Source: Sternotherus odoratus
Lineage: Eukaryota; Chordata; Testudines; Kinosternidae
DNA: 64,000 nt
Reading direction: 5' to 3'
Assembly (NCBI GenBank): GCA_032164245.1
Contig: JAVMKO010000003.1
Coordinates: forward strand, 84,364,390-84,428,389
The first letter of the stretch is position 1. Each line of letters opens with the position of its first letter. The position numbers and the translations under genes are program-made. The notes under the pieces are model-generated. The model saw only the letters and a program-made list of their open reading frames with translations, was not told where the DNA came from and ran no database searches. Shown here in pieces: positions 11,070-22,119 of the stretch.

Positions 11070-13980
11070 TACTCAGCCCTGGCACACCGGGAACAACTGA
11101 GGACTTGGATGGGGAGTGATAGGGAGGCAGCAAGCGCAACGAGGAGGGTGGTGAGCCCCGGGATGGCGTCTTGCAGCCAGGGGATGTAGCCCACCACAGT
11201 ACTGAGTAGCCAAATCCCCACGGTCAGAGCCCATGGCAGGAGCCCACCGACACTCCCGGCTCCATAGCAAGGCTGAAGCCAGGAGCCTGAGAGCCCCACT
11301 GCCCCAGGAAGGTGGGGAACTCACACTGGCTGTCTACTCCTCTGGTGTTTGTGGCTCCAAAGGGGGGCAAGGCCCAACCCCTCCTGGCAGCCCCAGAGGA
11401 GAGGCCACGGCCTTGCCCCTCTCTTCCCCAAATCACCACCCAGGGGGCTGAGAGCGCAAGAAAAGTCGCCGGTGGCCGCATTTGAGGAAAGCTGGTTTAA
11501 AGGGAGATGGCGAGACCCACAGGCCTGACCTCCTGGGGCGTGTGAAGGCATCAGACCCGCCGCTGCTCTAGTTTCCATCGGGCTCTGCCCCCATCCACGC
11601 CGCTCTCCTCTCCAGACCCAGTTCTGCGCCAAAGGGACCCAGCTTTTCTCCCCGCGGGACTCGGGGAAATTGCCGAGAAAGGGCCCGCAGAGCCCGTCCC
11701 CTCGCTCTGCCCCTTGAAATCAACAGCGAAACTCCCGCCGGCTTCGTCCGGGGAGCAGGATCGGGCCCTAAAATCGCTGTTCGCCTTCGCTAGGTGGAGA
11801 AATGCGTGGCCGCGGAGCTCTCCCCGGGGTTGCTGTGCGCGGCGTTACCGGGAGGTGGCGGTGTCTGTCAGCAGAGGGGCGGGGCGCTGGACCTGGTCAA
11901 TTACCCCGCAAACACAAACGCCTGAGGTTACAATGGCAAAGCGGGTCGGACCTGAGATCTATTGACTTCTGCCCGCTTATCAAATGAGCAAAGGTGACCC
12001 AGTCAATGGGCTGATTTTCTAGAGGCGGCGCCTGGGGGTTTGGAGCTCAGACTCCAGCCCTGCTCCTGGGGTCGCTGGGGGAGGAAAGGATGATCTGTGA
12101 AATGGGTGGACAGGGGCGATTCGCAAAGGTGTAGCTCAGATGTCAGCGGCTCCCTGGTAACAGCAACTGTCAGGGGTCAGAGGTCTTCCCCTGCCAGCCC
12201 CGGGGGAGACGTACTGGATCGGTGCCTTTATTTCAAAAACAATCCGGCCCTTTAAACGTGGTGTGGTGAAGAGGAGATGCCCCACTTCGGGGAGACGATC
12301 GAGTTCCTTTCCCCTGGGCGTAGGGTCGGGAAGGTGGGAGCAGTAGGGTCTGAAATCCACCGCGCTTTGCTGGACCGTAGGAAAAGTCTGAATAAGTTCA
12401 AAACAAGTCTAATAACGTGGAGAGGAAAGAAAATCAAGGGAGCTGGCTGGAAAATCTTTCTGCGTCCTTCAGCCTCCCAAACCAATGACTGAGTTGAAAT
12501 AGTTCTGTTCGTCGGATGAACTCCTGAACAGGATCATTACCAGCGAGGTAGCTTTGTTGTATAAATGCATTTCCCCGTTGGTTTATGTAGGGGGAAACGA
12601 GCTCTCTAAGTCCTCCCTCGGGGAATCTGCTGGGTATGGGGTTTGCTACGCTGAAAAATGTACTTGAATTGTGCAAAATTGGTTCCACTGTCACTCCTCT
12701 TCCCCTGCCTCTGCCTGTAAAACCACAACGCGGCAGCTCTCTCGCTCGCTTCTTGTGGTTTGCGGTTTTCCCTTCCCACACCCCCACTAGGTGAGAATTG
12801 ACTATGCCAAACCCCAGGCTCCGATACAAAGCAGAAGCCCTCCCTACCTGCTTTGATCCTAAACCCCCGTGGTAGGAAAACCTTCCTGGGAGAAGCAAAC
12901 CCCTCTCCTCCTGGCTGGGACAGGGACTCCGCCAGGGACCGGGAGCCTGTGACGAGGGGTATATCGGGCACATGGCAGGAGGTGAAATGGCCTTAAGAAG
13001 AACCAGCTGCGGTGAAGTCTGGGCGCCTCCTGGCGCGCCTGTCTGCAACCTCGCACCTGTGCAGGGCGGGGTTGACGTTTCTAGTTTTGGGGGTGAGGCG
13101 AAGGACGAGGGAGCCGAGCTACCAGCTGCTCCTTGCCCAGGTTCCTTGTTGGGATCACACAGAACTCAGGGTGTGCAGAGTTTCCGTGTCTCCGTCCGAG
13201 AAGTTGGATGCTTCCCCACCCCCGCAAAAAAAAAAACCCCGCTTATTCCCCCTCCCACTCGCGAGCACCGAGTGCCTGGCCGCTCCAGGCAGAGGCTGGC
13301 AAACTGCCAGGGATATTCCCACCCCCAACACCAGAGAGGCAGGAGAGACATCGAGATCCTTCGCGCTGCTGTTTCCTCCCCTCCGCCCGGAGGGAGCCGG
13401 GGTGTATTTGCGCTCTCTCCCGCCTAGGAGCCGGGGCTGGGAATGGGACGGTGGTTCGAAGCTCTCTCTGCTCTTGCTGTTAAATCCCCCGTTTGATTCA
13501 CTCCGCTGATGGATTTAGTGTTTCTTGATAGACGCCCCCAAAGCTGGCTCCGGCTTCTGTAGCTCTCAGCCGGGCCCTTCTCGACTAGGGAAGGCAGGAA
13601 CTGGCGAAGGCCCCGGCCCGCTTCCCCGGGAGTCTGGGCTCTGCTGTGAAAGGGGCCTGGACAGAGAGGTTGCACCACGCGAGTGCTGGGTTTAGAGTTA
13701 AGAGAAAGATGATAGGAAGGGGGAACAGGCCGCCGCTTTCTGCTGCTCCTCGCCAGGGGGAGGATCGCTCCGTTGATTTGCAGGTTGTGCCTGGCTGAGC
13801 GAGCCCAGAAACTTCAGTAACCTCAAACCCAGCCCCGCGGTCTTTGCACAAGCAAAACTCCCACGGGTCCAGGAGAGCCCGAGAGGGAAAATAGACCGGT
13901 GCCTCCGGTGATGTTACCCTCGGGAATGTGCTCCTGATTCCCCGCGCGAGAAACAACGTGGGGAATTCAGTTCAGTATCT
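11070..13980. promoter_or_regulatory. GC- and CpG-rich domain downstream of OLIG3
   Basis: GC and CpG content rise sharply, most clearly at 11640-11960 and 12960-13960, well above the flanking desert. Many long but mutually overlapping frames open on both strands, as expected from GC-rich DNA lacking stop codons. None resembles a known protein. CpG-island clusters extending several kilobases around a gene are typical of polycomb-marked developmental regulators. I infer a regulatory or unannotated-promoter role rather than coding. Confidence 0.4.
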
Positions 13981-14220
13981 GCCTCAGTTGATGACGCCAT
14001 GGATGTCAGGGGGGAGAAAGCAGAGGGGGGATTGTGTGGGAATCTAGGAGCGTGCAAACCCTCTCCAGGAGTACAAATCACCTCTGCTAGGGTCTAGGGT
14101 TCCCGATAGCAGAGACAGGGCGGAGGGGCCTTTTTATCATTCTCTAGAAAACGTTAGGCACTTTGGAAAGCAAAGAAAACTGCTCTTCTTTTCCTCTGCA
14201 CTCTCTGAACGGGGAGTCAT

Positions 14221-14305
14221 CGGACCGAGTGGGTATTAGCCCACGAAAGCTTATGCTTCAATACTTGTGTTAGTCTAAGGTGCCACAGGACTCTTTGTCG
14301 CTTCA
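14221..14305 (-). mobile_element. GGCACCTTA retroelement fragment
   Basis: Read on the minus strand it contains GACAAAGAGTCCTGTGGCAC, CTTAGACTAACACAAGTATT and GAAGCATAAGCTTTCGTGGG, matching subtype A copies at 31426 and 61548. It includes the hammerhead-like block in altered form: stem GTGGGT/GCCCAC and GAAA at 14245-14248, but the CCGACGA side is degraded. No clear target duplication was found. Confidence 0.75.
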
Positions 14306-15470
14306 TCAGCCCAAGTGTTTACGTGCCCAGCTGATGAGAAGCCGGGAGGAGGTGGAGGTGGAGAAGTCCCCAAACAAGTATCAGGCTCTCTGCGCACTGG
14401 GATTTCCCCTTTGCCACGACCTATAAACGGCAGTGGGGTGTGACAACGCTAAAGGGTGTCTGGAGGGAACCCACGTGGGAGAGCGAAGGCGATACAATAC
14501 AGCATGGTTAGGCCTCACTTGACCCTAAAGAGGATCTGAGCTAGGGCCGCATACAGAGTGATAAGAGACTGATGTTGCCGGTAGAGGAGTCGTTTAAGGA
14601 AAACTTTGAAAGATCAGAGCACAGCGAATAAGAAATCTTCCGTCCACTGAACTCCTCCCCACTTTCTTTAGCATTCATTGTAATTTATTATCGACAATAT
14701 TTTTAAAATCTGTATTGGGCCCTGGTCTCCAGCCTCAGGATTACCCACCTTCTGACGAAATTATGCTCCTGTTATTCATCCAGGGCAGCCAGTTTGCTTT
14801 CTGTTGTTTCACTGGAATAAGTCCACTGCTTCCCGTGGGGTTGCTCTGAATTTACATTCGGGTCAGTGAGAATAAAACGCAGCCCCCAGAGGGATTATGA
14901 GTATGTGTACAGCGGGCAGCATTTGGCCCAAGACCTTTCTAATCTGGGGTTGTCACTGTGTTTTCCATAAACAAGCCTTTGCTTTTTCAGCCTCCTGGTA
15001 CCCAGCGCCCAAGCCCAGGAGAGGCAGAAGGAGAGGGTGATGATTCTACACTTCTCCCCTAGTCAATTGCCCCTTCCCACAAACCTAAGGACATCCGGCC
15101 AGGTTCTGGATGCGGCAAACGTTTTTTTTTTTTTTTTGGGGGGGGGGGTCTAATTTAGAATGCAAGCGGATTTCCATCAGATGCCCTCACGGTCTCGCTT
15201 TTTGTTTGATACCAATGACCGCAGTTTTCTTTCGAATAGGAATTCCAGCCAGTCGCATCTACTTTCCCCGCGTAACGCAGCATCCTCCCGGCGATCGCAC
15301 CCAAAAATGGTTTCGTTATCTTGCAAAAAAAGTCCAATTCGCGGGGCCAAATCCTGCTCGCTTTACCCAACGGGACAACTCGCTTGACTAAGAAGAACCA
15401 GACCGGGCCCGCCATGTGCAGTGCTTGCTCTAAGTTTTGTCCTCTCTTCAATGTACATATCAGACTTTGA
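14306..15470. other. No gene seen; contains a T16-G11 homopolymer junction
   Basis: Moderate-GC unique sequence. The notable item is a run of 16 T followed directly by 11 G at 15122-15148. Frames crossing it are not credible as genes. Confidence 0.4.
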
Positions 15471-15513
15471 GGAAGGAAGGAAGGAAGGAAGGAAGGAAGG
15501 AAGGAAGGAAGGA

Positions 15514-15569
<56 letters not shown>

Positions 15570-15580
15570 AAAAGAAAGAG
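15471..15580 (+). repeat. Compound (GGAA)n(GAAA)n microsatellite
   Basis: About 110 bp of pure purine tetranucleotide repeat. GGAA units run to about 15512 and GAAA units after that, with one AAAAAG interruption near the end. Long GGAA arrays can act as ETS-binding sites in some contexts; here I only call a microsatellite. Confidence 0.95.
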
Positions 15581-15589
15581 GCTGTTACT

Positions 15590-16020
15590 AATTAGTTCCT
15601 TTCGAAGGGCCTGGATTAATTTAAATAAGAGAAAACTTAATTAAAGAGGCCTTTTTCGTTAGTGTAACATACTCCCACTGCAAATACGTATTCGCGTTGT
15701 GTTTTTCGTGGGTTTACAAATAAATCAATAGCTGTAGCATTTCGCAGTCAACGTATTAAAACAAGCCGGGTTAGTTTGGGTGCATTCGAAAAGCTCCTTC
15801 GGTTATTGATTCGGGTCTCCCCACCTTGGAAATATTAAACTTCCCGAGGAACGGAGCTGAGTGTTTGTTTCGAGTAACTCCTCGACAGCTCCTTTATAAA
15901 TCACCAAAGGGAAACAGACCATTATCCCCCTATTTGTCTGCCTAACTCCACTGGAAATAATCCCCTGCCAAATTAGATCTTCGCTTTATCCCTTTCTCCA
16001 TTCCATGGATTCTATGGGCA
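15590..16020. promoter_or_regulatory. Candidate conserved noncoding element downstream of OLIG3
   Basis: Repeat-free sequence with GGATTAATTTAAATAAG (15613-15629), TTAATTAAA (15637-15645) and several further AT-rich homeodomain and FOX-like words in an otherwise mixed-GC context. It sits 1.2-1.6 kb beyond the OLIG3 poly(A) signals. Function is inferred from motif density only. Confidence 0.3.
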
Positions 16021-17190
16021 GGTTTTGGGTTACAATGAAAATAGGGAGTTTCTTCAGATTGAACAACATAAACTTTCTTCCCTCTGTTGCCTTCCTTCTA
16101 AACGCCTAAACGAACCCCATTCAGGAATTAGAAATCAAACTCACTTCGGATCGTTTTTATTTGAACATAAACAGTTCGGTTTGCGGTCAGACTTCGTTTC
16201 AGATTCCTTCTAGGAAACTTCTTTGGAAGTTCTCAGTAACCAGAAGGTGGTGGTTGTTTTATTCTATTGGGAGATCGGTGTGTGTGTATGTTAGGTTTTT
16301 TGTTCTGGTGGGTTTTTGTTTTGTTTTGTTAACGAACAATAACTATCGCTACTTGACTCAAAAGTCATCCAGCTCAAAACACATGGAATTTGCAGTGCCA
16401 AAAGTTCTCCGGGTACCAAGCACAGTAGACGTCTGAAAGCAATTCTAAATGGTCGAGTTTCTCTTACAGAATTTTTATAATGTCCAATTTAGAGGCAATA
16501 TAGGAGGTGTTAGAGATAGGGGAGAAGAGGGAAGGAAAATAAAAGTCCGATTTCCAATTATTTCCCTGTATTATTAGTGCCTCCTTCATGTGCACTAAAG
16601 TCTGTAACTGATTCTTTTCTAGTAATTATGCAAAACCTCTCCACAGAAAATAACAATCTCCTCATAAATATCTGAGAATTGGGGAATTTAGTGACTGCTA
16701 CCCAATCAGCCCAGAAACACATTTTTTCCCAAAATATTTTCTATTCTTTTTCTTCCGAGACTCATGTTGCGCTTGTAATATTTTATAGTCGATTTTCTGG
16801 AATGGTTTGGGTTTTTAAATCTATTTTAGTCAGGAAAATAAATGTTATTTTGGTACATAAAGAAAAGTTAACTCATTGGTTCTCCTCTTTTCCCTGAAAG
16901 TATCTGCATTTTGCACCATGTCATTTTGATCTTTCTGGTGATTCGTTTATGCATTCATAAAGATTTTCCATACTGTATAAAGAGAAATCGCCCTGTAATT
17001 CAAGCAATTCATTTACCCACGCAAGAACACACACATTGGGGGTGGGGGTGGGGGGGGAGAGGCCGGACAATTGGTTCCGTTTTTATTGCTATCTTAAAGG
17101 CAGTTCTTGTTAGCCTGCTTCAGTTTGCTGAGAAAAGTCACAGCAAGAGATAGGTTTTCCTTTTCTTGTCTTGCAGTCCCAGACAAAGGC
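16021..17190. other. Downstream flank of OLIG3; no gene seen
   Basis: Unique AT-rich DNA. It contains the plus-strand G tract at 17038-17057 (G5-T-G5-T-G8), which could form a G-quadruplex. No credible frame. Confidence 0.4.
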
Positions 17191-17194
17191 GAAA

Positions 17195-18210
17195 CCAGAA
17201 CTTTTATTTAATTGTTTTTTATTTGAAACCTCATCCAGAAACACTGGTCCATAATAAATATATCGATAGTTATCAAGAATATATAAAAAATAAAGACACG
17301 TTGTTGTCTTTGAGGCCCTAACAAAATATTTCAAGCAAATGCCCAGGAAAACATACCAAAACCAAACATAAAACACCGGGAAAGTTCCAATGGAGTAACA
17401 CAATGCCCAGTCCGGCCAGAGTCGACCCTGCATGCAGACAACGGAGGGCAATGTGGAACCCAGCCAGCTGACTACTACACACTGCACTTACAGCAGGAGA
17501 TCTGGCAAAACGGACTTTGGGGATGTTGTACGTGTTCTGCACTATTTCTCTTTCTTGTTTTCTACAGCCACAGACGGGGAAGAGGAGGGAGGGAAACGCT
17601 TTAGAGAATTCAGTATTAAATCCTTGTTACAAGGAAAACGGCACCATCGCCAGTACAACATGTTCAAACGAGATTCAATGATAAGCATGCATGCATTCTT
17701 TTAAGCTACATTGTGTAAAAAAAAAAAAAAATCATCGTCATTCCTAGCTGTCATGTCCTGGAGTGGAACAGAGACGATTCCCAGAAATGTAGGTGTTGCC
17801 TTTCAAAACAAACAAACAAACAAACAAACAAAACCCCCAAACAACTCATTGTCTCTGCAGCTGCGAACAGTACAACGACCACCATGTCCTTTGTGGTTGT
17901 TTTTTTGCATCCACGTAAAGGAAATATTTACATGGTTTGGTTTGTTTTTACAACGGGGATGTTTGTTTTAGTTTAAGAAGAAAGCATGGCCCGAGAATCC
18001 AACTAAAACGTTACCTTGGGAATGTCCTCACTACACTAGTCCCTTGTTACAACGAATGCAGTTTTGACAAGCTCGGATGTCGGTGGGAGGAAACACCCCG
18101 GCGTTCAGCAAAGGAACAGAAGCATGCATGCGAACGCAGGACTTCTCCTGTGGAGTCTTCAGGCGGCGTCACCGAACGGAACCGGTTCCAAAGGGTGATC
18201 TCTGGCGGAG
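17195..18210 (-). other. OLIG3: Probable OLIG3 3-prime UTR
   Basis: Runs from the TGA at 18211-18213 to the paired AATAAA signals. It is free of recognisable transposons. On the plus strand it includes a (CAAA)n tract at about 17808-17831 and an A14 run near 17718. Extent is inferred from the poly(A) signals, not from transcript data. Confidence 0.55.
17203..17223 (-). terminator. OLIG3: OLIG3 poly(A) signals (two AATAAA)
   Basis: TTTATT on the plus strand at 17203-17208 and 17218-17223 gives two AATAAA hexamers on the OLIG3 strand, about 1.0 kb after the stop. The implied 3-prime UTR length suits a single-exon OLIG3 mRNA of roughly 2 kb. Which signal is used cannot be told from sequence. 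Confidence 0.6.
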
Positions 18211-19035
18211 TCACTTCAGTAAGTCCTTGGATTCCGCGGAGATCCTGCTCATGGTGGCTGTGGTGAGGGCGGACAGGTGGGGCGGAGGGGGCATTTGACA
18301 GATAGTGCAAGGGCAAGGCAAACCTGCCCAGTGCTGGAAGCCACTGCCCAGCTGGAGGGTCGGAGGAGCGGAGGGAGTCTTGAGTAAAGAGTGAGGGGGC
18401 CGGATCGTGCCGATCCCGGGGAGGGAGGCGGACAGCGGGGAGGAGGTGCTGGCTGAAGACAAGGCACTGCCAAGGATGGGGTGGACCGGGTGGACCGTGC
18501 TGGCTGCGTGGGCCGGGTGCCCGCCCGAGTGCCCCACGGTCCCGCAGTGAAAGGCGGAGTGGTGTCCTCCATAGATTTCACCCACCAGCCTCTTCATCTC
18601 CTCCAGGGAGCTGGTGAGCATCAGGATGTAGTTTCTGGCCAACAGGAGGGTAGCAATTTTGGAGAGTTTCCTCACGGAAGGTCCATGCGCGTAGGGCATC
18701 ACCTCCCTCAGCCCGTCCATGGCCAGGTTCAGGTCGTGCATCCTTTTCCGCTCCCGCCCGTTGATCTTCAGCCTGAGCTGCTGCAGGTCCTGCTCCGAGA
18801 GCTGCTTCTTAATTTTGTACTTGCTGCTTTCCCCGCCGGCCTTGGAGCCGTTCCTGGAGAGGCCTTCCCCGGACATCTTCTGCACCAGGTCGCCCTGAGT
18901 GGAGGAGACCGAGTTGAGCCGGTTGTCCTGGAGGTGGTGGTGGTGGTGATGGTGGTGATGGTGATCTCTCAGGTACATCTCGTCCATGTCTGGCGAGGAA
19001 GCTCTGCTGGAGACAGAGCTGGAGTCAGAATTCAT
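18211..19035 (-). CDS. OLIG3: Oligodendrocyte transcription factor 3 (bHLH)
   Basis: A complete single-exon frame of 274 residues encodes OLIG3, a nuclear class II bHLH factor that binds E-boxes and specifies dorsal neural-tube progenitors. It opens [20 protein letters not shown], the family N-terminus. Ten consecutive His follow (residues 25-34). The bHLH covers about residues 85-148, with basic region [12 protein letters not shown] (92-103) including the DNA-contacting Glu95, loop [10 protein letters not shown], and helix 2 [15 protein letters not shown]. The C-terminal half is rich in Gly, Pro, Ser and His and ends [17 protein letters not shown] and AESKDLLK, diagnostic of OLIG3 rather than OLIG1 or OLIG2. 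The ATG at 19033-19035 is chosen because it starts the conserved peptide, has A at -3, and the seven in-frame codons upstream begin with TTG. The frame is intact, with no frameshift or internal stop. Confidence 0.98.
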   Translation of the reverse strand: MNSDSSSVSSRASSPDMDEMYLRDHHHHHHHHHHLQDNRLNSVSSTQGDLVQKMSGEGLSRNGSKAGGESSKYKIKKQLSEQDLQQLRLKINGRERKRMHDLNLAMDGLREVMPYAHGPSVRKLSKIATLLLARNYILMLTSSLEEMKRLVGEIYGGHHSAFHCGTVGHSGGHPAHAASTVHPVHPILGSALSSASTSSPLSASLPGIGTIRPPHSLLKTPSAPPTLQLGSGFQHWAGLPCPCTICQMPPPPHLSALTTATMSRISAESKDLLK

Positions 19036-19230
19036 TGTCCTGGGGCTTCGGAGCAAGAAATTTCTTCCCTGCTCTGGAGAGGGTGAATCGGGGTGTTAAA
19101 AATAAAATAAAATAAAATCAACTTCAGGCGGGGGGTGGGGGGAGGGTTGAAACAGGAGGAAAACTCTCCTTTCTCCCGCTGGCTACCCAGCCCGTTGCAG
19201 GAGAGCTGGTTGGTGTATGCTTGAACTAAC
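19036..19230 (-). other. OLIG3: Probable OLIG3 5-prime UTR
   Basis: Lies between the ATG and the expected start site about 25-30 bp downstream of the TATA box. It carries a (TAAAA)n stretch at 19097-19118 and a C-rich tract on the mRNA sense (plus-strand G runs 19129-19145). No splice sites are required, consistent with the single-exon structure of OLIG3. Confidence 0.55.
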
Positions 19231-19250
19231 CTCAGCCTGGAAAAGAGAGG

Positions 19251-19258
19251 CTTTTATA
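19251..19258 (-). promoter_or_regulatory. OLIG3: OLIG3 TATA box
   Basis: CTTTTATA on the plus strand reads TATAAAAG on the OLIG3 strand, within GCTATAAAAGCC. It is the only good TATA word between the ATG and 19500 in this orientation, and it predicts a start near 19222-19230. Confidence 0.7.
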
Positions 19259-19560
19259 GCGCTGCAGCAGAGAAAAGAGACAAAAGGAGCCCTCCTATCT
19301 ATAATGGTCTTGTTAGGATGACGTGCAATTATTCAGGGCGGTGCGCTTTGACTGTCCCATTTAGCAAGGACTCCCATTCATATTCATTGTGGTGCCACCC
19401 TGGGACACCTCAGCCGTGGACCATCAGGAGTCAAGCAGACACAAAACCCCTGTGATTGACAACACGCACTCATCGCGGCATGCTCCCGCCTTCTCCTCCC
19501 CCTGGTTCTAATTTCCAATATAAAACTCCATCTCGTGCCCCGTAAAGAGCAGAGGGGCTG
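19259..19560 (-). promoter_or_regulatory. OLIG3: OLIG3 proximal upstream region
   Basis: Repeat-free sequence directly upstream of the TATA box. It holds a PBX/MEIS-type TGATTGACA at 19453-19461 and an AT-rich ATTCATATTCATTG word near 19377-19390 (POU-like). No strong CCAAT or GC box lies within 150 bp of the TATA. Confidence 0.4.
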
Positions 19561-21400
19561 GGCTGGAGGTGTATTTGCTTGGGGTCATTTTCCAGTCTAG
19601 CATCTAAGTGTAGGTAACGCGGTAGCTAATTCTATCTGTCTGAAGATGGAGAGGAGGATGGTTTGCTTTGGGTTTGGTTTTTCCCCTCGTTTCCAACCCC
19701 GAAAGAAAATCATCGTCTTCGTTTCTGAATCTTTTTTCTATCCATATTTGAGTTCCCCTTTGCCACCGATCTCTATAATTTCCTCGCTTATCATTTCTGC
19801 GCGCCGCTAACTCTGCTTTGTAGGTTTCTGTTAAATTGGATTGTACCGTCACTGCCTTAGTGTTGTAGGGTGTTTTTTTTTAATAAGTAATTGTTATGAT
19901 GCCCGCTGTCCATCCACCAACAATCTCTTTCGCTTACAAATATTTGGAAATTAATCTCTCCAGAAGCAACCGTTTGACTTTCTTTGCGCTTTAAATAAAC
20001 GGGAAACTTTAATGCGTGTTGACAAGTATTTTTAAGACGGTTATTGTCTGTTTCCAAATTAGGAGAGACCATTGTATATTCCAAGATCTCGAAGTATTTC
20101 TTTCGCTACACTGTATGGGAGGAGGTGGGGAAAGGAAGTCGTCTGTGAACTGGACTGCGAAGCTGCATAAAAGAACTGGACACATGCAGGCAAAAGCAAG
20201 CAAACGTCAAGTCACAAGGGAGGGACTCTTGCAAGCAAAAGCTAATATAGATGCGATGAGTGTTTGTTAGAGTAAGTACCTGGCTCCGCGAAGTAGTTTT
20301 AGTTTGTTTTGATTGGTGTATGTTTGGAGACATGGGGGGAGGGGGGGTTGGAGGATGACAGTTTGTGCCTCTAGCTGGAAGTCGTGTGTGTATTCTGACG
20401 GAGCTTGTGAGAAGTGTAATGCAAGAGGATTCCAGATATGCGGCAGTCTGGGTACCGATGCGTATGAAGGGTTAGTCTGTGGGCATATGTAAATTCTTTC
20501 TGTGGGATGCCCTTTGCGGAGCGGGGGAGAGGAGAGTTTGAGGAGGCAGGAGAAGCCTGCCAAAGGCCGGTGTGCTTATGCGGAAGAGGGTAATTTGGAC
20601 CCCAGGAGCAGTTTTGTAGAGATCAGGTGTTCATAGAGGCTGTTCGGCCCCTGGGATCAGCTGGGATTGATTTGTGTGTGCTCTGCACATGCGGATGTGA
20701 AAGGGAAAGGCGTAGGGAGTGAATTGTGAGGAGTAACAGCGCAGGTTTCTCCCGGCTGAGGTCCTGAGGTTAGAAGATGTTAGCTAGCACGTTCCAACCA
20801 ACCCCTTCAACTACTCTAGTGTAGACAAGGCAGTGGTACTTTTAACGTGTGCAAACTGGCTCAAGTAAGTTGAAGCCTGGACTCCCCCTTTAACAACGCA
20901 CCTGATCGGAGAACGAAACCTTGACAGGCGTTTTCAGCCTGGGGATGGGTTTAATGGGAAAAGAAGACCAACTGCGTCGCTCAGACTAAAAGCAACTGCT
21001 GGCAGTTACGGCCCAAGTCATTGTTCCTCCAAAGGGTCCGAAAGGGGTGGACGCTTTCATCCTATTGATTGTAATTGTACTTAATCTGCTGAGACCAATT
21101 TAAAACGTTCTGATTGTCACTGTTCGCCTGCAAATCCCGCGGTGGGCATTGGGGCAGATAGATTGGGAGAAAGAAGAGAAAAGACGCTTCTCTCGCGTTA
21201 GGGCAAGTTTAGCCCCGTAACTGGACCGAGAAACAAGGCGCATTGCCCCTTGTTCCGAAGAATGGATCACAGACAGAAAACTCATTAAGTCCAATTTCAG
21301 CTTGTTAAGCCTCTGCTGAGAGCTCAGGAGAGTCGTGGCTGAAACATTCCAAGTGTCAAGAGAAAGCAAAGCTAAGCTGTCTGAATAGCACGTCCCAACT
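19561..21400. other. Upstream flank of OLIG3; no gene seen
   Basis: Unique sequence of mixed GC with only short frames and no recognised transposon. It probably contains regulatory DNA, but nothing is specific enough to call. Confidence 0.35.
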
Positions 21401-21407
21401 GAATAAG

Positions 21408-21675
21408 AAAACGAGGAATACTTGTGGCACCTTAGAGACTAACCAACTTATTTCAGCATAAGCTTTCGTGGGCTATAGCCCACTTCATCGGATGCATAGA
21501 ATGGAACACACAGAAGTAAGATGCATTTATAGACACAGAAAGCATAACAAGTTGGAAATTACCATACCAATTCTAAGAGGCTGTTTAATTTGGATGAGCT
21601 ATTATCAGCAGGAATAAAAAACCTTTTGTAGTGATAATCCAGTAGATCTACGTCAGACGGTTGACAAGAAGGTTA
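21408..21675 (+). mobile_element. GGCACCTTA retroelement, longest copy, 5-prime truncated
   Basis: Starts within AGGAATACTTGTGGCACC and continues TTAGAGACTAACCAACTTA and GCATAAGCTTTCGTGGGC to CACTTCATCGGATGCATAGA. A long 3-prime part follows (GGAACACACAGAAG, CATACCAATTCTAAGAGG, GATGAGCTATTATCAGCAGG, GTAGTGATAATCCAG, CAGACGGTTGACAAGAAGG). This composite is very common in turtles. Its minus sense carries the hammerhead-like core at 21455-21497. The 3-prime limit is approximate, and no target duplication was identified. Confidence 0.8.
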
Positions 21676-22119
21676 AACCAATAACTGAAAAATATATCTG
21701 ATGATCGCCCCCCCTCTTCCCAGTCAAGGGAAGGAAATCTAAGAAGGACCAAGCAGGACTCCGCTCCTAACACTATCTCTATTCCTGAGAAGACACCCGG
21801 AGTTTCTCTCTCGCAAACATTTTTACTTGCTTGAAAAACTATTGGCACAACACGTCCACTCCAGCTGAAAGGACTGATTCTCAGAGGAAAAAATGTGTCT
21901 ATTTTAAACCCTGGAAGGGTTAATAAAGGGAGTGTTAATTGCTGAACTCTCAACATTCTAGAAGGTAAATGTGTAACTATTATAGACGAGGGGGGGGGAA
22001 AGAACTACACCCGCAATAACCCCCCCCCCCACACACACACACAAGTGATCACAGCAGGTAGCTGTAACCAAAGGCATTCTACTCGGTCTGTTAAGAGACC
22101 TTCATCCTCACAACCAACC
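21676..22119. other. No gene seen; contains a G9 / C11-(AC)n pair
   Basis: G9 at 21990-21998 and C11 at 22020-22030, followed by an (AC)n run to 22042, lie 21 bases apart and could pair as a hairpin. The rest is unremarkable. Confidence 0.5.

Noticed and set aside
12434..13509. Frames of 116-204 codons on both strands in the GC-rich domain
   Set aside because: They overlap one another in several frames and show no domain, splice context or coding bias. They are typical of CpG-rich DNA.
19036..19056. Seven extra N-terminal codons for OLIG3
   Set aside because: The extension would start at TTG, is not part of the conserved protein, and the first ATG at 19035 fits the family start.
18481..19086. 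Plus-strand frame of 201 codons
   Set aside because: It is the antisense shadow of the OLIG3 coding sequence.
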